Assembly (NCBI GenBank): GCA_029961685.1
Contig: JARWKL010000014.1
Coordinates: 19,974,452-20,038,451, forward strand
Length of the DNA: 64,000 nucleotides
From: Aristolochia californica
Taxonomy: Eukaryota; Streptophyta; Magnoliopsida; Piperales; Aristolochiaceae
Reading direction: 5' to 3'
The translations under genes and the position numbers were made by a program. This document shows, in pieces, positions 40,006-53,603 of this stretch. Below the pieces are notes generated by a model that ran no database searches, was not told the origin of the DNA, and worked only from the letters and a program-made list of their open reading frames with translations. Within the stretch, counting starts at the first letter, position 1. Each line of letters starts with the position of its first letter.

Positions 40006-40490
40006 GGTTATTTACAAGAGTCAGAAACCCCTCTTTTTGCCTAGTTTTGCCTATTTTTTGGAATTTTCTCTCTCAGCATTTGTGCATTTCCATTTTGGAT
40101 GTTCAAATTTTTTTCAAACTTGAGTTTTCACTCTGCCAGCTTTATCGTAAACAAAAAGATAAGGTAAATATGGATCACAACAAAAAGAAAATTTTAGAGT
40201 TTATTATGTATGCAAAAAATTTAGAAAACTATAATAAATGTGAGTGAAGAAAATTATTTCGCGGACTAAAAATGAAAAATAAAGTTTTGTTATCCACGTT
40301 TGGGAAATTCCACTAGTACAACCCCTAATAGCATGGTGGAATTATATGAGAAAGAGATTTCTAATTGATCCTAACTTGTTTTAAATGTGGTGGATATGCA
40401 TGCCAGAAACATGTTGAAGATGCAAATGACCTAATGATCCAAAAATTTCATGGAGTAGAAAAAATTAAATTCTCATGTGAACGTGCGGTG
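40006..40490 (+). repeat. Unit with TTTTGCCTA duplication and deletion
   Basis: TTTTTGCCTA is followed by a second GTTTTGCCTA (about 40035-40053). The stretch ACAAAAAGCGGACCTAAAAAATCACAGATAC is then missing, so CTATTTT joins TTGGAATTTTC through a run of T. The unit is 485 bp. Confidence 0.8.
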
Positions 40491-43320
40491 GGATATTTAC
40501 CAGACCCAAACAACCCACTTTTTGCCTATTTTACAAAAAGCGGACCTAAAAAATCACATATACTTTTTGAAATTATCTCTCTTAGCATGTGTGCATTCCC
40601 ATTTTGGATGTTCAATTTTTTTTCAAACTTGAGTCTTTTCTCTCCCAGTTTTCTCGTAAACAAAAAGATAAGGCAGATGTAGATCACAACAAAATGAAAA
40701 TTTTAAAGTTTATGTATGAAAAAAAAGTAGAAAACTATAGTAAATGTGACTGAAGAAAATTATTTCGTGCACTAAAAATGAACACCAAAGTTTTTTTATC
40801 CATGTTTGGGAAATTCCACTGGTACATCCCCTAGTAGCTTGGTGGAATTTTAGAAGAAAGAGATTTCTAATTGATCCTAACATGTTTTAAATGTGGTGGA
40901 TAGGCATGCCAGAAGAAAAAGGTTGAAGATGCAAATAACCTAATGATCCAAAAATTTCAAGGAGTAGAAAAAATTAAATTCTCACGTTAAAATTCGGTGG
41001 GATATTTACCAAAGCCAAACAACCTAATTTTTGCCTATTTTTCAAAAAGTGGACCTAAAAAATTACATATACTTTTTGGAATTATCTCTCTCAGCATTTT
41101 TTCATTTCCATTTTGGATGTTCAATTTTTTTTCAAACTTGAGATTTTTCTCTCCCAGTTTTCTCGTAAACAAAAAGATAAGACAAATATATATCACAACA
41201 AAATGAAAGTTTTAGAGTTTATGAATGCAAAAAAATTTGAAAACTATAATAAATGTGAGGGAAGAAAATTATTTCACGCCCTAAAAATGAACACCAAAGT
41301 TTTGTTATCCATGTTTGGGAAATTCCACTAGTACAACCCCTAATAGCTTGGTGGAATTTTATAAGAAAGTGAATTCTAATTGATCCTAACATGTTTTAAA
41401 TGTGGTGGATATGCATGCCAGGAACATGTTGAAGATGCAAATGACTTAATGGTCCAAAAATTTCAAGGAGTAAAAAAAAGTAAATTCTCAAGTCAACGTG
41501 CGGTGGAATATTTACTAAAGCCAAACAACCCAATTTTTACCTATTTTACAAAAAGTGGACCTAAAAAATCACTGCTACTTTTTGGAGTTATCTCTCTCAG
41601 CATTTGTTCTTTTCCATTTTGGAAGTTCAAATTTTTTTCAAACTTGAGTTTTCACTCTCCTAGTTTTCTCGTAAACAAAAAGATATGGCAAATATAGATT
41701 ACATCAAAATGAAAATTTTACAGTTTATGTATGCAAAAAAATTTGAAAACAATAATAATTGTGATTGAAGAAAATTATTTCACGCACTAAAAATGAACAC
41801 CAAATTTTTGTTATCCACGTTTGGGAAATTCCACTAGTACAACCCCTTATAGCTTGGTGGAATTTTATAAGAAAGAGATTTCTAATTGATCCAAACATGT
41901 TTTTAATGTGGTGGATATGCATGCCAGAAACATTTTGAAGATGTAAATGACCTAATGATCCAAAAATTTTAAGTAATCGAAAAAATTAAATTATCAAGTT
42001 AACGTTCGCTGGGATATTAACCAGAGCCAAACAACCCACTTTTTGCCTATTTTAAAAAAAGCCGACAAAAAAATCACAGCTACTTTTTGGAATTATCTAT
42101 CTCAGCTTTTGTGCATTTCCATTTTGGATGTTCAATTTTTTTTTCAAACAAGAGTTTTCTCTCTCCCCATTTTCTCATAAACAAAAAGTTAAGGCAAATA
42201 TAGATCACAAAAAAATGAAAATTTTAGAGTATGTGTATGCAAAAAAAATTGGAAACTATAATAAATGTGAGAGAAGAAAATTTATTTCTCGCACTAAAAA
42301 TGAACACCAAAGTTTTGTTATCCACGTTTGGGAAATTCTGCTAGTACAACCCCTAATAGCTTGGTGGAATTTTATAAGAAAGAGATTTCTAATAGATCCT
42401 AACATGTTTTAAATATGGTGGATATGCATGCAAAAAACATGTTGAAGATGCAAATGACCTAATGATCCAAAAATTTCAAGGAGTAGAAAAAATTAAATTC
42501 TCAAGTTAACGTACTGTGGGATATTTACCAGAGCCAACACAACCCACTTTTTGACTATTTTACAAAAAGCGGACCTAAAAAATCACATATACTTTTTGGA
42601 ATTATCTTTCTCAGCATTTGTGCATTTCAATTTTGGATGTCACATTTTTTTTCAATCTTGACTTTTCGCTCTCCAAGTTTTCTCGTACACAAAAAGATAC
42701 GGCAAAAATAGATCACAACAAAATGAAAATTTTAGAGTTTATGTATGCAAAATAATTTGAAAACTATAATAAATGTGAGTGCAGAAAATTATTTCACGCA
42801 CTAAAAATGAACACCGAATTTTTGGTACCCACGTTTGGGAAATTCCACTAGTACAAACCCTAATAGCATGGTGGAATTTTATAAGAAAGAGATTTCTAAT
42901 TGATTCTAACATGTTTTAAATGTGGTGGATATGCATGCCAGAAACATGTTGAAGATGCAAATGACCTACTATGATCCAAAAATTTCAAGGGGTAGAAAAA
43001 ATTAAATTCTCAAGTTAACTTACAGGGGGATATTTACAAGAGTATTTTAGAAAAGTGGACCTATAAAATCGCAGATACTTTTTGGAATTATCTCTCTCAA
43101 CATTTGTGCATTTCCATTTTGGATGCTCAATTATTTTTAAAACTTGGGTTTTCACTCTCCTAGTTTTCTCGCTAACAAAAAGATAAGACAAATATAGATC
43201 ACAACAAAATGAAAATTTTAGATTTTATGTATGCAAACAAATTTGAAAACTATAATAAATGTGAGTGAAGAAAATTATTTCATGCACTAAAAATGAACAC
43301 CAAAGTTTTTTTTATCCACG

Positions 43321-43355
43321 ATTGGAAAATTCCACTAGTTTCCAATCCCACTAGT
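43321..43355 (+). repeat. 16-bp insertion forming a perfect 8-bp hairpin
   Basis: The conserved GGGAAATTCCACTAGTACAACC here reads ATTGGAAAATTCCACTAGTTTCCAATCCCACTAGTACAACC. ATTGGAAA (43321-43328) and TTTCCAAT (43339-43346) are exact inverted copies around a 10-base loop, and CCACTAGT occurs at both 43332 and 43348. The extra bases look like a snap-back copy of the local sequence. Confidence 0.82.
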
Positions 43356-45528
43356 ACAACCGTTAATAGCTTGATGGAATTTTATAAGAAAGAGATTCTA
43401 ATTGATTCTAACATGTTTTAAATGTGGTGGATATGCATGCCTGAAACATGTTAAAGATGCAAATGACCTAATGATCCAAAAATTTCAAGGAGTAGAAAAA
43501 ATTAAATTCTCAAGTTAACGTGAGGTAAGATATTTACAAGAGCAAAACAACAAACTTTTTACCAATTTTACGAAAAGCGGACCTAAAAATCATGGATATG
43601 TTTTGGAATTATCTCTCGCAGCATTTGTGCTTTTCCATTTTGGATGTTCAATTTTTTTTTAAACTTGAGTGTTCACTCTCCTTGTTTTCTCGTAAACAAA
43701 AAGATAAGGCAAATATAGATCACAACAAAATGAAAATTTTAGAGTTTATTATGTATGAAAAAAAATTAAAAACTATAATAAATGTGAGTGAACAAAATTA
43801 TTTCACGCACTAAAAATGAACACCAAAGTTTTGTTCTCCATGTTTCGGAAATTCCACTTTTACAACGCCTTATAGCTTGGTGGAATTTTATAAGAAAGAG
43901 TTTTAAATGTGGTGGATATGCATGCCAGAAACATGTTGAAGATGCAAATGACCTAATGATCCAAAAATTTCATGGAGTAGAAAAAATTAAATTCTCAAGT
44001 CAACGTGCGGTGGGATATTTACCAGACCCAAACAACCAACTTTTTGCCTATTTTACAAAAAGCGGACATAAAAAATGGCAGATACTTTTTGAAATTATCT
44101 CTCTTTGCATTTTGCATTTCTATTTTGGATGTTCAATTTTTTTCAAACTTGAGTCTTTGCTCTCCCAGTTTTCTCGTAAACAAAAAGATAAGGCTAATAT
44201 AGATGACAAAAAAATGAAATTTTTAAAATTTACTTATGCAAAAAAATTTTAAAACTTTAATAAATATGAGTGAAGAAAATTATTTCATGCACTAAAAATG
44301 AACACCAAAGTTTTGTTATCCACGTTTGGTAAATTCCACTAATACAACCCCAATAGTTTGGTCGAATTTTATAAGAAAGAGATTTCTAATTGATACTAAC
44401 ATGTTTTAAATGTGGTGGATATGCATGCCAGAAACATGTTGAAGATGCAAATGACCTAATGATTCAAAAAATTCAAGGTGTAGAAAAAATTAAATTCTCA
44501 AGTTAACGTGCATTGGGAAATTTACCAGAGCCAAACAACCCACTTTTTGCCAATTTTACAAAAAGCGGACCTAAAAAATCTCAGATATATTTCGGGATTG
44601 TCTCTCTCAGCATTTCTGCATTTCCATTTTGGATGTTCAATTTTTTTTCAAACTTGGGTTTTCACTCTCCCAGTTTTCTCGTTACCAAAAAGATAAGGCC
44701 AATATAGATCTCAAGAAAATGAAAATTTTAGACTTTATGGATGCAAAAAAATTTGAAAACTATAATAAATGTGCGAGAAGAAAATTATTTCACGCACTAA
44801 AAATAAACACCAAAGTTTTGTTATCCACGTTTGGGAAATTCCACTAGTACAACCCCTAATAGCTTGGTGGAATTTTATAAGAAAGAGATTTCTAATTGAT
44901 CCTAACATGTTTTAAATGTGGAGAATATGTGTGCCAGAAAAATGTTGAAGATGCAAAAGACCTAATGATCCAGAAATTTCAAGGAGTAGAAAAAATTAAA
45001 TTCTCAAGTTAACGTGCGAAGGGATATTTACCTGAGCAAAACAACACTCTTTTGCATATTTTACAAAAAGCGGACATAAAAAATCACAGATACGTTTTTT
45101 AATTATCTCTTTAGCATTTGTGCATTTCCATTTTTTATGTTCAATTTTTTTTCAAACTTTTGTTTTGACACCCCCAGTTTTCTCGTAAACAAAAAGATAA
45201 GGCAAATATAAATCACAACAAAATGAAAATTTTGGAGTTTATTATCTATCCAAAAAAATTTGAAAACAATAATAAATGTGAATGAAGAAAATTATTTCAC
45301 ACACTGAAAATGAACACCAAAGTTTTATTATCCACGCTTGGGAAACTCCACTAGTACAACCCCCAATAGCTTGGTAGAATTTTATAACAAAGAGATTTCT
45401 AATTGATCCTAACATGTTTTAAATGAGGTGGATATGCATGCCAGAAACATCTTGCAGAAGCAAATGTCCTAATGATCCAAAAATTTCAAGGAGTAGAAAA
45501 AATTAAATTCTCAAGTTAATGTGCAATG

Positions 45529-48500
45529 GGATATTTACCTGAGCAAAACAACCCACTTTTCACCTATTTTACAAAAACCTGACCTAAAAAATCATGGATA
45601 CTTTTTGGAATTATCTCTCTCAGCATTTGTGCATTTCCATTTTGGATGTTCAATTTTTTTTCAAACTTGAGTTTTCACTCTCCCAGTTTTCTCTTAAACA
45701 AAAAGATAAGGCAAATATAGATCACAACAAAAATAAAATTTTAGAGTTTATTATGTATGAAAAAAAATTGAAAACCTTAATAAATGTGAGTGAAGAAAAT
45801 AATTTCACGCACTAAAAATGAACACCATTGTTTTGTTATCCATGTTTGGGAAATTCCACTAGTACAACCCCTAATTGCTTGGTGGAATTTGATAAGAAAT
45901 AGATTTCTAATTGATCTAACATGTTTTAAATGTGGTGGATATGCATGCCAGAAATATGTTGAAGATGCAAATGACCTAATGATCCAAAAATTTCAAGGAG
46001 TCAAAAAAATTAAATTCTCAACTTAACGTGCGGTTGGATATTTACCAAAGCCAAACAACCCACTTTTTGCCTATTTTACCAAAAGCGGACCTAAAAAATC
46101 ATAGATACTTTTTGGAATTATCTCTCTCAGCATTTGTGCATTTCTATTTTGGATGTTCAATTTTTTTTCAAACTTGAGTTTTCCCTCTCCCAGTTTTCTC
46201 GTAAACAAACAGATAAGGGAAATATTGAACACAATAAAATAAAATTTTAGAGTTTATGTATACAAAAAAATTTGAAAACTATAATAAATGCGAGGGAAGA
46301 AAATTATTTCACACATTAAAAAGGAACACCAAAGTTTTGTTTTCCACATTTGGGAAATTCCACAAGTTCAACCCCTAATAGCATGGTGGAATTTTATAAG
46401 AAAGAGATTTCTAATTGATCTTAACATGTTTTAAATGTGGTGGATATGCATGCAAAAAACATGTTGAAGATGCAAATGACCTAATCATCCAAAAATTTCA
46501 AGGAGTAGGAAAAATTAAATTCTCAAGTTAACGTGCGGTGGGATAATTACCAAAGCCAAACAACCCACTTTTTGCCCATTTTACAAAAAGCGGACAGAAA
46601 AATCAATCATACTATTTGGAATTATCTCTCTTAGTATTTTTGCATTTTCATTTTGGACATTCAATTTTTTTCAAACTTGAGTTTTCTCTCTCCCAGTTTT
46701 CTCGTAAACAAAAAAATAAGGAAAATATAAATCACAACAAAATGAAAATTTTAGAGTTTATGTACGCAAAAAAATTTGAAAACTATAATAAATGTGAGTG
46801 AAGAAAATTATTCCATGATGAACACCACAATTTTTTTATCCATGTTTGGGAAATTCCATTAGTACAACCCCTAATAGCATGGTGGAATGTTATAAGAAAG
46901 AGATTTCTAATTGATCATAACATGTTTTAAATATGGTGGATATGCATGCCAGAACACATGTTGAAGATGCAAATGAGCTACTTTGATCCAAAATTTTCAA
47001 GGAGTAGAAAAAATTAAATTCTCAAGTTAACGTGCGGTGGGATATTTACCATAGCCAAACAACCCACTTTTTGCCTATTTTAAAAAAAGGGGACCTAAAA
47101 AATCACAGATACTTTTTGGAATTATCTCTCTCAGCATTTGTGCATTTCCATTTTGGATGTTCAATTTTTTTTCAAACTTGAGTTTTCACTCACCCAGTTT
47201 TCTCCAAAACAAATAGATTAGGCAAATATTGACCACAACAAAATGAAAATTTTAGAGTTTGTGTGCAAAAAAATTTGAAAAATCTAATAAAAGTGAGAGA
47301 AGAAAACTATTTCACACATTAAAAATGAACACCAAAGTTTTGTTTTCCACGTTTAGGAAATTCCACTAGTGCAACCCCTAATAGCATGGTGGAATTTTAT
47401 AAGAAAGAGATTTCTAATTGATCCTAACATGTTTTAAATGTGGTGGATATGCATGCAAAAAACATGTTGAAGATGCAAATTACTTAATGATCTAAAAATT
47501 TCAAGGAGTACAAAAAATTAAATTCTCAAGTTAACGTGCGGTAGGATATTTACCAGAGCCAAAAAACCCAATTTTTGCCTATTTTACATAAAGCGGACCT
47601 AAAAAATCAATGATACTTTTTGGAATTATCTCTCTCAGCATTTGTGCATTTTCATTTTGGATGTTCAATTTTTTTTAAAACTTGAGTTTTCTCGTAAACA
47701 AAAATATAAGGCAAATATAGATCACAAAAAAATAAAAATTTTAGAGTTTATGTATGCAAAAACATTTGAAAACTATAATAAATGTGAGTGGAGAAAATTA
47801 TTCCACGCAATAAAAATGAACACCACAGTTTTGTTATCCATGTTTGGGAAATTCCATTAGTACAACCCCTAATAGCTTGGTGGAATTTTATAAGAAAGAG
47901 ATTTCTAGTTGATCCTAACATGTTTTAAATGAGGTGGATATCCATGCCAGAAACATGTTGAAGATGCAAATGACCTACTATGATCCAAAATTTTCGAGGA
48001 GTAAAAAAAATGAAACTCTCAAGTTAACGTGCGGTGGGATATTTACCATAGCCAAACAACCCACTTTTTGCCTATTTTACAAAAGGGGGACCTAAAAAAT
48101 CCCAAATACTTTTTGGAATTATCTCTCTTAGCATTTGGGCATTTCCATTTTTTATGTTCAATTTTTTTTTCAAACTTGGGTTTTCACTCTCCCAGTTTTT
48201 ACCAAAAAGATAAGGCCAATATAGCTCTCAACAAAATGAAATTTTAGACTTTATGGATGCAAACGAATTTGAAAACTATAATGAATGTGAGAGAATAAAA
48301 TTATTTCAAGCACTAAAAACAAACACCAAAGTTTCGTGATCCACGTTTGGGAAATTCCACTAGTACAACCCCTAATAGCTTGGTGGAATTTTATATGAAA
48401 GAGATTTCTAATTGATCCTAACATGTTTTAAATGAGGTGGATATGCATGCCAGAAACATTTTGAAGAAGCAAATGTCCTAATGATCCACAAATTTCAAGG

Positions 48501-51500
48501 AGTAGAAAAAATTAAATTCCCAAGTTAAACGTGCAGTGGGATATTTACCTGAGCAAAACAACCCACTTTTTGCCTATTTTATAAAAACCGGACCTAAAAA
48601 ATCATGGATACTTTTTGGAATTATCTCTCTCAGCATTTGTGCATTTCCATTTTGGATGTTCAATTTTCTTTCAAACTTGAGTTTTCTCTCTCCCAGTTTT
48701 CTCGTAAACAAAAAGATAATTCAAATATAGATCTCAAAAACATGAAAATTTTAGAGTTGATTATGTATGCAAAAAAATTTGAAAACTGTAATAAATGTGA
48801 GTGAAGAAAATTATTTCACGCACTAAAAATGAATACCAATGTTTTGTTATCCACGTTTGGGAAATTGCACTAACACAACCCCTAATTGCTTGGTGGAATT
48901 TGATAAGAAAGAGATTTCTAATTGATCTAACATGTTTTAAATGTGGTGGATATGCATGCCAGAAACATGTTGAAGATGCAAATGACCTAATGATCCAAAA
49001 ATTTCAAGGAGTAGAAAAAATTAAATTCTCAACTTAACGTGCGGTGGGATATTTACCAAAGCCAAACAACCCACTTTTTGCCTATTTTACAAAAAGTGGG
49101 CCTAAAAAATCACATATACTTCTGGAATTTTCTCTCTTAGCATTTGCGCATTTCTATTTTGGATGTTGAATTTTTTTTCAAAATCTAGTTTTCTCTCTCC
49201 CAGTTTTCTCGTAAAAAAACAGATAAGGCAAATATTGATCACAACAAAATGAAAATTTTAGAGTTTATGTATTAAAAAAATTTTGAAAACTATAATAAAT
49301 GTGAGAGAAGAAAATTATTTCACGCATTAAAAATGAACACCAAAGTTTTTCTTTCCACATTTGGGAAATTCCACAAGTTCAACCCCAAATAGCTTGGTCG
49401 AATTTTATAAGAAAGAGATTTCTAATTATTCCTAACATGTTTTAAATGTGGTGGATATGCATGCAAAAAACATGTTGAAGATGCAAATGACCTAATGATC
49501 CAAACATTTCAAGGAATAGGAAAAATTAAATTCTCAAGATAACGTGCGGTGGGATATTTCCAGAGCCAAACAACCCACTTTTTGCCTATTTTACAAAAAG
49601 CGGACCTAAAAAATCAATGATACTTTTTGGAATTATCTCTCTTAGTATTTGTGCATTTTCATTTTGGACGTTCAATTTTTTTTCAAACTTGAGTTTTCTC
49701 TCTCCCAGTTTTCTTGTAAACAATAAAATAAGGAAAATATAGATCACAACAAAATGAAAATTTTACAATTTATGAATGCAAAAAAAATTGAAAACTATAA
49801 TAAATGTAAGTGAGGAAAATTATTCCACGCACTAAAAATGAACACCACAGTTTTGTTATCCATGTTTGGGAAATTCCATTAGTACAACCCCTAATAGCTT
49901 GGTGGAATTTTATAAGAAAGAGATTTCTAATTGATCCAAACATGTTTTAAATGTGGTGGATAAGTATGCCAGGAACATGTTGAAGATGCAAATGTCCTAA
50001 TAATCCAAAAATTTCAAGGAGTAGAAAAAATTAAATTCACAAGTTAACGTGTAGTGAGATATTTACCTGAGCTAAACAACCCACTTTTTTCCTATTTTAC
50101 AAAAACCGGATCTAAAAAATCATGTCTACTTTTTGGAATTATCTCTCTCAGCATTTGTTCATTTCCATTTTTGATGTTCAATTTATTTTCAAACTTGAGT
50201 TTTCACTCTCCCAGTTTTCTCGTAAACAAAAAGAAAAGGCAAATATAGATCACAACAAAAAGAAAATTTTAGAGTTTATTATGTATGAAAAATTTTTTGA
50301 AAACGTTAATAAATGTGAGTGAAGAAAATTATTTCACTCACAAAAAATGAACACCAATGTTTTGTTATCCACGTTTGGAATATTTCACTAGTACAACCCC
50401 TAATTGCTTGGTGGAATTTGATTTGAAAGAGATTTCTAATTGATTTAACATCTTTTAAATGTGGTAGATATGCATGCCAGAAACATGTTGAAGATATAAA
50501 ATACCAAATGATCCAAAAATTTCAAGGAGTAGAAAAGATTAAATTCTCGACTTAACATGCGGTGGGATATTTACCAAACCCAAACAACCCACTTTTTGCC
50601 TATTTTACAAAAAGCGGACGTAAAAAATCACAGAACTTTTTTGAATTTTCTCTTTCAGCATTTGTGCATTTCTATTTTTCATGTTCAAGTTTTTTTCAAA
50701 CTTGAGTTTTCGCTCTCCCAGTGTTCTCGTAAACAAACTGATAAGGCAAATATTGATCACAACAAAATGAAAATTTTAGAGTTTATGTATGCAAAAAAAA
50801 TTGAAAACTATAATAAATGTGAGAGTAGAAAATTATTCCACACATTGAAAATGAACACCAAAGTTTTGTTTTCCACGTTTGGGAAATTCAACTAGTTCAA
50901 CACCTAATAGCTTGGTGGAATTTTATAAGAAAGAGATTTCTAATTGATCCTAACATGTTTGAAATGTGGTGGATATGCATGCAAAAAACATGTTGAAGAT
51001 GCAAATGACCTAATGATCCAAAAATTTTAAGGAGTAGGAAAAATTAAATTTTCAAGTTAACGTGTGGTGGGATATTTACTAGAGCCAAACAACCTACGTT
51101 TTGCCTATTTTAAAAAAAGCGAACCTAAAAAATCAATGATACTTTTTGGATTTATCTCTCTTAGCTTTTGTGCATTTTTATTTTGGACGTTCAATTTTTT
51201 TTCAAAATTGAGTTTTCTCTGTCCCAGTTTTCTCGTAAACAAAAAGATAAGGCAAATATAGATCTCAACAAAATGAAAATTTTAGAGTTTATGTATGCAA
51301 AAAAATTTGAAAACTATAATAAATGTGAGAGAAGAATTATTATTTCATGCACTTAAAAAAAACACCAAAGTTTTATTATCCATGTTTGGGAAATTCCACT
51401 AGTACAACAACTAATTTCTTGCTGGAATTTTATAAGAAAGAGATTTGAAATTCAGCCAAACATGTTTTAAATGTGGTGGATATGCATGCCAGAAATAATG

Positions 51501-53603
51501 TTAAAGATGCAAATGTCCTAATGATCCAAAAATTTCAAGCAGTAGAAAAAATTAAATTCTCAAGTTAACGTGTATTGGGATTACCTAAGCAAAACAACCC
51601 ACTTTTTGCCTATTTTACAAAAATCGGACCTAAAAAATCAGGGATACTTGTTGGAATTATCTCTCTCAGCATTAGTGCATTTCCATTTTGGATGTTCAAT
51701 TTTTTTTCAAACTTGAGTTTTCACTCTCCCAGTTTTCTCGTAAACAAAAGATAAGGCAAATATAGATCACACCAAAATGAAAATTTTAGAGTTTATTATG
51801 TATGAAATTTTTTTTGAAAACCTTAATAATTGTGAGTGAAGAAAATTATTTCACGCACTCAAAATGAACACCAATGTTTTCTTATCCACATTTGGGAAAT
51901 TCCACTAGTACAACCCCTAATTGCTTGGTGGAATTTGATAAGAAAGAGATTTCTAATTGATCCTAACATGTTTTAAATGTGGTTGATATGCATGCCAAAA
52001 AGATGTTGAATATGCAAATGACCTAATGATCCAAAAATTTCAAGGAGTAGAAAAAATTAAATTCTCAAGTTAACGTGCGGTGGGATATTTACCAGAGCCA
52101 ACACAACCCACTTTTTGCCTATTTTACAAATAGGGGACCTAAAAAATCACTGATACTTTTTGGAATTATCTCTCTCAGTATTTTTGCATTTCCATTTTGG
52201 ATGTTCAATTTTTTTTCAAACTTGAGTTTTCACTCTCCCTGTTTTCTCGTAAACAAAAAGATAAGGCAAATATATATCGCAACAAAATGAAAATTTTAGA
52301 GTTTATGTATGCAAAAAAATATGAAAACTATAATAAATGTGCGTGAAGAAAATTATTTGACGCACTAAAAATGTACACCAAATTCTTGTTATCCACGTTT
52401 GGGAAATTCCACTAGTACAACCCCTAATTGCAAGGTGGAATTTTACTTGAAAGAGATTTCTAACTGATCCTAACAGGGTTTAAATGTGGTGGATATGCAT
52501 GCCAGAAGCATGTTGAAGATGCAAATGACCTAATGATCAAAAAATTTTAAGGAGTAAAAAAAATTAAATTCTCAAGTTAACGTGTAGTGGGATATTTTCC
52601 AGAGCCAAACTACCCACTTTTTGCCTATTTTTACAAAAAGGGCACCAAAAAAATCACAAATACTTTTTGGAATTATCTCTCTCAGCATTTGTGCATTTCC
52701 ATTTTGGATGTTCAATTTTTTTTTCAAACTTGGGTTTTCACTCACTCAGTTTTCTCGTTAACGAAAAGATAAGGCAAATATAGATCTCAACAAAATGAAA
52801 ATTTTAGAGTTTATGTATGCAAACAAATTTGAAAACTAAAATAAAAGTGTGAGAAGAAAATTATTTCATGCATTCAAAATAAACACCAAAGTTTTGTTAC
52901 CACGTTTGGGAAATTCCACTAGTTCAACCTCTAATAGCTCTGTGGAATTTTATAAGAAAGAGATTTCTAATTGATCCTAACATGTTTTAAATGTGGTGGA
53001 TATGCATGCAAGAAACATGTTGAAGATGCTAATGTCCTAATGATCCAAAAATTTCAAGGAGAAGAAAAAATTAAACTCTCAAGTTAACGTGCAGTGGGAT
53101 ATTTACCTGAGCAAAACAACCAACTTTTTGCTTATTTTACAAAAACCGGACCAAACAAATAACAGATACTTTTTGGAATTATATCTCTCAGCATTTGTGC
53201 ATTTCAATTTTGGATGTTCAATTTTTTTTCAAACTTGAGTTTTCACTCTCCCTGTTTTCTCGTAAACAAAAAGATAAGTAAAATATAGATCACAACAAAA
53301 TGAAAATTTTAAATTTATTATGTATGAAAAAAATTTTAAAACTATAATAAATGTGAGTGAAGAAAATTATTTCACTCACTAAAAATGAACATCGAAGTTT
53401 TGTTATCCACGTTTGGGAAATTCCACTAGTACAACCCCTTATTGCTTGGTGGAATTTGATAAGAAAGAGATTTCTAATTGATCCTAACATGTTTTAAATG
53501 TGGTGGATATGCATGCGAGAAACATGTTGAAGATGCAAATGACTTAATGAATAAAAAATTTCAAGGAGTAGAAAAAATTAAATTCTCAAGTTAACGTGCG
53601 GTG
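45529..53603 (+). repeat. Three-monomer higher-order repeat, ~1.52 kb
   Basis: Units start at 45529, 46036, 46541, 47040, 47544, 48037, 48539, 49047, 49552, 50057, 50565, 51070, 51578, 52083, 52590 and 53097. Type X (45529, 48539, 50057, 51578, 53097) has AAAAACCGGAC, mostly AAATCATGGATAC, and CCTAATTGCTTGGTGGAATTTGAT (CCTTATTGC in 53097). Type Y (46036, 49047, 50565, and 47040 in part) has AAACAGATAAGG or AAACTGATAAGG, AAATATTGA, GTTTTCCAC and mostly AGTTCAAC. Type Z (46541, 49552, 51070, and 47544 in part) has AATCAATGATAC, TCTCTTAG and GCATTTTCATTTTGGACGTTC. X-to-X spacing is 3010, 1518, 1521 and 1519 bp. The order is X Y Z Y' Z' W, X Y Z, X Y Z, X, then less regular. Confidence 0.88.
47544..48036 (+). 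repeat. Unit with 15-bp AGTTTTC-flanked deletion
   Basis: CTTGAGTTTTCACTCTCCCAGTTTTCTCG is reduced to CTTGAGTTTTCTCG at 47681-47694. AGTTTTC occurs at both ends of the missing stretch in normal units, so this is a simple direct-repeat deletion with 7 bp of homology. Confidence 0.88.

Larger units (their letters stand above)
35703..45528 (+). repeat. Array section 10: twenty units, mixed origin
   Basis: Units start at 35703, 36212, 36709, 37216, 37724, 38229, 38741, 38991, 39501, 40006, 40491, 41000, 41506, 42012, 42519, 43028, 43528, 44013, 44516 and 45022. The first three copy units 17323-18841 at offsets of 18374-18384 bp, with shared variants GGTCGATATGCATGCC followed by AGAAAATGTTGAATATGC, CGCAAAAGTCCTAATAATCC, ACTTTGTCGCAAACAAAAAG and AAATTTTTTTGAAAA. 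Unit 40491 matches 44013 (ACCAGACCCAAACAACC, TTTCATGGAGTAG, GAGTCTTT) and 44516 matches 48037 (AAGGCCAATATAG, GACTTTATGGATGC). Both pairs are seven units (3.52 kb) apart. Confidence 0.82.

Noticed and set aside
40365..40682. CFKCGGYACQKH, resembling a retroviral zinc knuckle
   Set aside because: Spacing is C-x2-C-x4-C-x2-H, not the CX2CX4HX4C of Gag proteins. The frame is broken in most units and nothing Gag-like surrounds it. Origin of the satellite from a gag gene cannot be supported.
43788..44252. Longest open reading frame, 154 codons
   Set aside because: It crosses a monomer that lost ATTTCTAATTGATCCTAACATG, which happened to join two open stretches. It is translated satellite with no conserved domain, and the same DNA is open in other frames too.
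44508..44847. Recurring ~64-residue product beginning MGYLPEPNNPLFAYF in many units
   Set aside because: The frame recurs because the DNA recurs. The same interval is open in two or three plus-strand frames at once, the start codon and frame are often lost, and there is no sign that codon positions are protected. Low stop density follows from composition.
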